Made by a program: the position numbers and the translations under genes
NCBI RefSeq assembly: GCF_007744255.1
Contig: NZ_CP036267.1
Span: forward strand, 6,150,001-6,214,000
Source: Thalassoglobus polymorphus
GTDB lineage: Bacteria; Planctomycetota; Planctomycetia; Planctomycetales; Planctomycetaceae
Direction: 5' to 3'
DNA length: 64,000 bases
In this document: in pieces, positions 61,628 through 64,000 of the stretch
Layout: each line of letters opens with the position of its first letter
How positions within the stretch are numbered: position 1 is the first letter of the stretch
The notes under the pieces: model-generated
Told to the model about the DNA's origin: nothing
The model's database searches: none
Seen by the model: only the letters and a program-made list of their open reading frames with translations

Positions 61628-62323
61628 ATGATGCCAATTTTCGACCCGATGTATGTCGTTTTTCTCGCTCCTGCTTTCATTCTGATGATGTGGGCTCAGG
61701 CGAGAATTCGATCGACTTATGCAAAGGCGTCGCAGGTCCCAGCACGACTTTCTGGAGCAGCTGCAGCGAGGCATATCCTCGACCAGTTTGGGCTTCACGA
61801 TGTTGCTATCGAGCCGATACGCGGCCACTTGACCGACCACTACGATCCTCGCCATCGCGTTCTCCGCTTGAGTGAGGGAGTTTACGATGGTCGTAACGCC
61901 GCAGCGATTGGAATCGCTGCACATGAAGCGGGACATGCGTTGCAACATGCCGAACATTACGGGCCGCTTGTGATTAGAAACATGGCGGTCCCCGCTGCTC
62001 AGTACGGTCCGGGATGGTTCATGGCCTTTTTTGTATTAGGGATGTTTATTCCAGTGTACTTCTCGCAGTTCTTCTGGATTGGAATCATCGGCTTTATGGC
62101 AGTTGCAGCCTTTCAGCTGGTGAACTTACCTGTCGAGTTCGATGCCAGTAATCGGGCGAAACGACTTCTTGCAGAGACTGGGATTTCAGACGAACAGAGC
62201 GGCCCCGCACTCAGCAGTGTCCTCAACGCCGCTGCCTGGACCTATGTTGCAGGAACGTTGCAATCTGTCCTGGTGGTTGCCTACTACATCATGCGTTTCG
62301 GCGGCAGAGGAAATGACAACTAA
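61628..62323 (+). CDS. YugP-type zinc metallopeptidase, membrane protein
   Basis: 231 residues. The zinc motif HEAGH is at 99-103 after AAAIGIAA, with E near LPVEFDASNRAKRLLAETG as in the family. Membrane helices are at about 8-23 (MYVVFLAPAFILMMW), 126-150 (WFMAFFVLGMFIPVYFSQFF) and the C-terminus (YVAGTLQSVLVVAYYIMRF). RIRSTYAKASQVPARLSGAA and HYDPRHRVLRLSEGVYDGRN are the standard DUF-like blocks. Function unknown, possibly membrane protein quality control. The start at 61628 (MMPIFDPMYV) gives the usual N-terminus. Confidence 0.9.
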   Translation: MMPIFDPMYVVFLAPAFILMMWAQARIRSTYAKASQVPARLSGAAAARHILDQFGLHDVAIEPIRGHLTDHYDPRHRVLRLSEGVYDGRNAAAIGIAAHEAGHALQHAEHYGPLVIRNMAVPAAQYGPGWFMAFFVLGMFIPVYFSQFFWIGIIGFMAVAAFQLVNLPVEFDASNRAKRLLAETGISDEQSGPALSSVLNAAAWTYVAGTLQSVLVVAYYIMRFGGRGNDN

Positions 62324-62350
62324 AGCAAAGTAGCCGAATAGCAAAGTCGC

Positions 62351-62513
62351 TCAAGAAGCAACGTAGCCCGGGACCATTGTCCCGGGCAATAGATGATTGC
62401 AGAAAATCGTTTTCGAGATGTTATTCAACATCTCTTTTCGAAGAGAATTTCCTGAGGACAGCTTGGGAAACCCACACCAATAAATTTGCACGGGACAATG
62501 GTCCCGTGCTACG
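62351..62513 (+). repeat. left ~160-bp direct repeat of the RAYT element, REP-like hairpins at both ends
   Basis: Starts TCAAGAAGCAACGTAGCC. End hairpins are CCCGGGAC-CATT-GTCCCGGG and GCACGGGAC-AATG-GTCCCGTGC; a central hairpin pairs GAGATGTT with AACATCTC. The same order recurs at 63204-63365. Confidence 0.9.
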
Positions 62514-63192
62514 TGTGAATCTCGTCTTCGAACTTCCAGCCGCATTCTTTCCAAGCTGGGTTTAACCATCGATGCCAGCTGCTTTTGGGGATCTTCGCAA
62601 CCAATGGATTGCGACCGATGTACTGAACGACTCGCCAAAGGTGCTCTTCGTCTCTGATGATGCGATCATAACTCTCGTCCTGCCAGAGTGGACCCGGGAC
62701 TTTTTCTCGCTCACAAATGAACCGACTGCTCGCCCGCTTGATGGCTCCCAGTTCGTTCTCTAACTCAAAACCGTTGAATGGACGTATGATGAGGTGGCAG
62801 TGATTCGCCATGACCACAAAGCAACCGATTTCGTATCGTTTTTCGTGAAAGTGCAGAATTGCTCGATGGAGTTCTTCAGCGTACTCGCTTTGGCCAAGCA
62901 GGCAGCACCCATAGCTTGCGTCCATGATACGTTCTTGACGACGGAACATTGTTTTCGCGTACTCAATCCAACAGTCTTCATCCCTGGGATGCGGATATCT
63001 GTGTAGCCACTCGCGGCGAATTGACTCAAGCTCTTGTTGCTGAGCTGCTGGCACAGCGTCAGCGAGATTGAACGTGACGAAGTAGCTGGCCCCCTCTTGT
63101 CTCCAATGTGGGAGATTCCGTTGATATCGGTGGATTGGATGGTGATCGAGCAGACCACGAAATCCCGGTGGAGTCGGAAGATTCAATGACAT
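62509..63192 (-). CDS. REP-associated tyrosine transposase (RAYT, Y1_Tnp/IS200-like)
   Basis: 227 residues. The HUH motif is H131-C-H133 in FVVMANHCHLIIRPF and the nucleophile is probably Y175 in LWQDESYDRIIRDEEH. The N-terminal PIHRYQRNLPHWRQEGASYF then VTFNLADAVPAAQ is typical of planctomycete RAYT-like proteins. The frame extends to 63585, but the extra part is the right repeat in translation; ATG 63192 is the start. The stop lies inside the left repeat. It would nick and join single-stranded REP DNA. No accessory gene such as TnpB is present. Confidence 0.9.
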   Translation of the reverse strand: MSLNLPTPPGFRGLLDHHPIHRYQRNLPHWRQEGASYFVTFNLADAVPAAQQQELESIRREWLHRYPHPRDEDCWIEYAKTMFRRQERIMDASYGCCLLGQSEYAEELHRAILHFHEKRYEIGCFVVMANHCHLIIRPFNGFELENELGAIKRASSRFICEREKVPGPLWQDESYDRIIRDEEHLWRVVQYIGRNPLVAKIPKSSWHRWLNPAWKECGWKFEDEIHT

Positions 63193-63203
63193 GACCACGT
63201 AGC

Positions 63204-63365
63204 TCAAGAAGCAACGTAGCCCGGGACCATTGTTCCGGGCAATAGATGACGAACAAGAAGTTGATTTCGAGATGCTTTCAGCATCTCTTTCTGAGAAAAA
63301 TCCTCTGAAAACGACTGGGGTTAACCCACTACAAAAAAATGCACGGGACAATGGTCCCGTGCTAC
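63204..63365 (+). repeat. right ~160-bp direct repeat of the RAYT element
   Basis: TCAAGAAGCAACGTAGCC as on the left. The first hairpin has one changed base (ATTGTTCCGGG); the central stem pairs GAGATGCT with AGCATCTC, a compensated change from the left copy; the end hairpin GCACGGGAC / GTCCCGTGC is identical. Confidence 0.9.
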
Positions 63366-63394
63366 TTGAGGTTGGCTTCAAGAACGCAATCTGC

Positions 63395-64000
63395 TTAGCT
63401 GCGTTTTTCGATGGCGCGTTGCATGGCTGTTCCCATGTCGGCGGGGGATTCGGCGACTTCGACACCGGCAGCTTCCAGGGCAGCGATTTTTTCTTCAGCT
63501 GTTCCACTTCCTCCAGAAATGATCGCACCGGCGTGTCCCATCCGTTTTCCGGGAGGGGCTGTTTTGCCGGCGATGAAGGCTGCAACCGGTTTGGTCACAT
63601 GATCTTTGATGTACTCAGCCGCTTTGATTTCTGCATCGCCACCGATTTCACCGATCATCAGGATCGATTCTGTCTCTGGGTCGTTTTCGAACATTTCGAG
63701 CAAGTCGATAAAGTTCGTGCCGATGATGGGGTCTCCACCGATTCCGACAGCGGTCGACTGGCCCAGGTTCAGGTTTCCGAGTTGCCAGGCTGCTTCGTAG
63801 GTGAGTGTTCCACTTTTGCTGATCAGGCCGACAGTCCCCGGTTGGTGAATGTAGCCGGGCATGATGCCGATTTTGGCGACACTGGGAGTGATGATCCCAG
63901 GGCAGTTGGGGCCGATGAGGCGAACTTCTGGGCGAGTCGCCAGAAATTTGTCGACTCTCGACATATCGAGAACCGGAACACCTTCGGTGATCGCCACAAT
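63395..64000 (-). CDS. sucD: succinyl-CoA synthetase alpha subunit, C-terminal part (cut by window edge)
   Basis: Cleaves or forms succinyl-CoA with nucleotide phosphorylation in the TCA cycle, with SucC. At least 202 residues are seen; the frame runs beyond 64000 (IVAITEG precedes the codons shown), so the CoA-binding N-terminus is outside. [43 protein letters not shown] and the phospho-histidine loop [17 protein letters not shown] are all typical. The gene ends 30 bp right of the RAYT unit. sucC would be expected just upstream, outside the window. Confidence 0.96.
   Translation of the reverse strand: MVAITEGVPVLDMSRVDKFLATRPEVRLIGPNCPGIITPSVAKIGIMPGYIHQPGTVGLISKSGTLTYEAAWQLGNLNLGQSTAVGIGGDPIIGTNFIDLLEMFENDPETESILMIGEIGGDAEIKAAEYIKDHVTKPVAAFIAGKTAPPGKRMGHAGAIISGGSGTAEEKIAALEAAGVEVAESPADMGTAMQRAIEKRS

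Larger units (their letters stand above)
62351..63365. mobile_element. RAYT transposase unit with flanking REP-like direct repeats
   Basis: A single Y1/HUH transposase gene lies between two similar ~160-bp repeats in the same orientation, each with hairpins that carry CGGGACNATGGTCCCG-type palindromes. The arrangement matches RAYT/REP systems, in which a domesticated IS200/IS605-like enzyme acts on REP hairpins. Confidence 0.8.

Overview
The window looks like a chromosomal segment of a planctomycete. The evidence is a set of families typical of that phylum: a PSCyt1/PSCyt2/PSD1 protein (DUF1549/DUF1553), two PVC-type 'membrane-bound dehydrogenase' beta-propeller proteins (one with a CxxCH haem motif), two formylglycine sulfatases, a membrane-anchored Ser/Thr kinase and many secreted proteins of unknown function. 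GC is moderate and genes are loosely packed on both strands. A Planctomycetales lineage (Gimesia/Rubinisphaera-like) is my inference; genus cannot be settled from the sequence alone.

Layout. 0-12.7 kb: a UvrA-type ABC protein lacking its N-terminus and carrying a ~380-residue unknown C-terminus, sulfatase 1, an SGNH/propeller/HEAT fusion protein, an S41 C-terminal processing protease and tsaD. 12.7-23.1 kb: membrane PH-like protein, zinc-ribbon protein, RND transporter, gamma-glutamylcyclotransferase-like and APH-like kinase genes (overlapping operon), RluA-type pseudouridine synthase, apt, Ser/Thr kinase, CbiX-like chelatase. 23.1-31.2 kb: a leftward catabolic cluster (PSD1 protein, propeller-HEAT-cytochrome protein, sulfatase 2). 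31.7-49.5 kb: an envelope/stress region: zinc-ribbon PH protein, ExoD family, DUF2254, GlsB/YeaQ type, DUF1328, an NtrC-type regulator followed by a very large cytosolic hybrid kinase, a DUF2383/PA2169-type four-helix protein, a coiled-coil lipoprotein, an FAD monooxygenase, and a second sigma-54 activator with FHA and GAF domains. 49.8-64 kb: secreted proteins, an FG-GAP protein, a class I amidotransferase-like protein without its cysteine nucleophile, a three-cysteine LarE, a PhyH dioxygenase, an RND adaptor, a YugP-type zinc protease, a RAYT transposase between two long direct repeats, and the C-terminal part of sucD.

Three signals go beyond gene content. (1) At least seven intergenic GG-N10-GC elements with good sigma-54 consensus lie in only 14 kb (32.7-46.8 kb), in front of the stress genes and of two candidate small RNAs, and the same interval encodes two sigma-54 activators. 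This suggests a local sigma-54 stress regulon with structured sRNAs (46807-46898 on + and 46244-46375 on -). (2) Two families of interspersed palindromic elements fill the intergenic spaces: family A (~82 bp, 12 copies seen) and family B (~100 bp, about 15 copies or fragments), some joined into composites and some touching gene ends. (3) A RAYT gene is framed by ~160-bp direct repeats built of REP-like hairpins unrelated to families A and B.

All calls come from reading the sequence; no database search was made.
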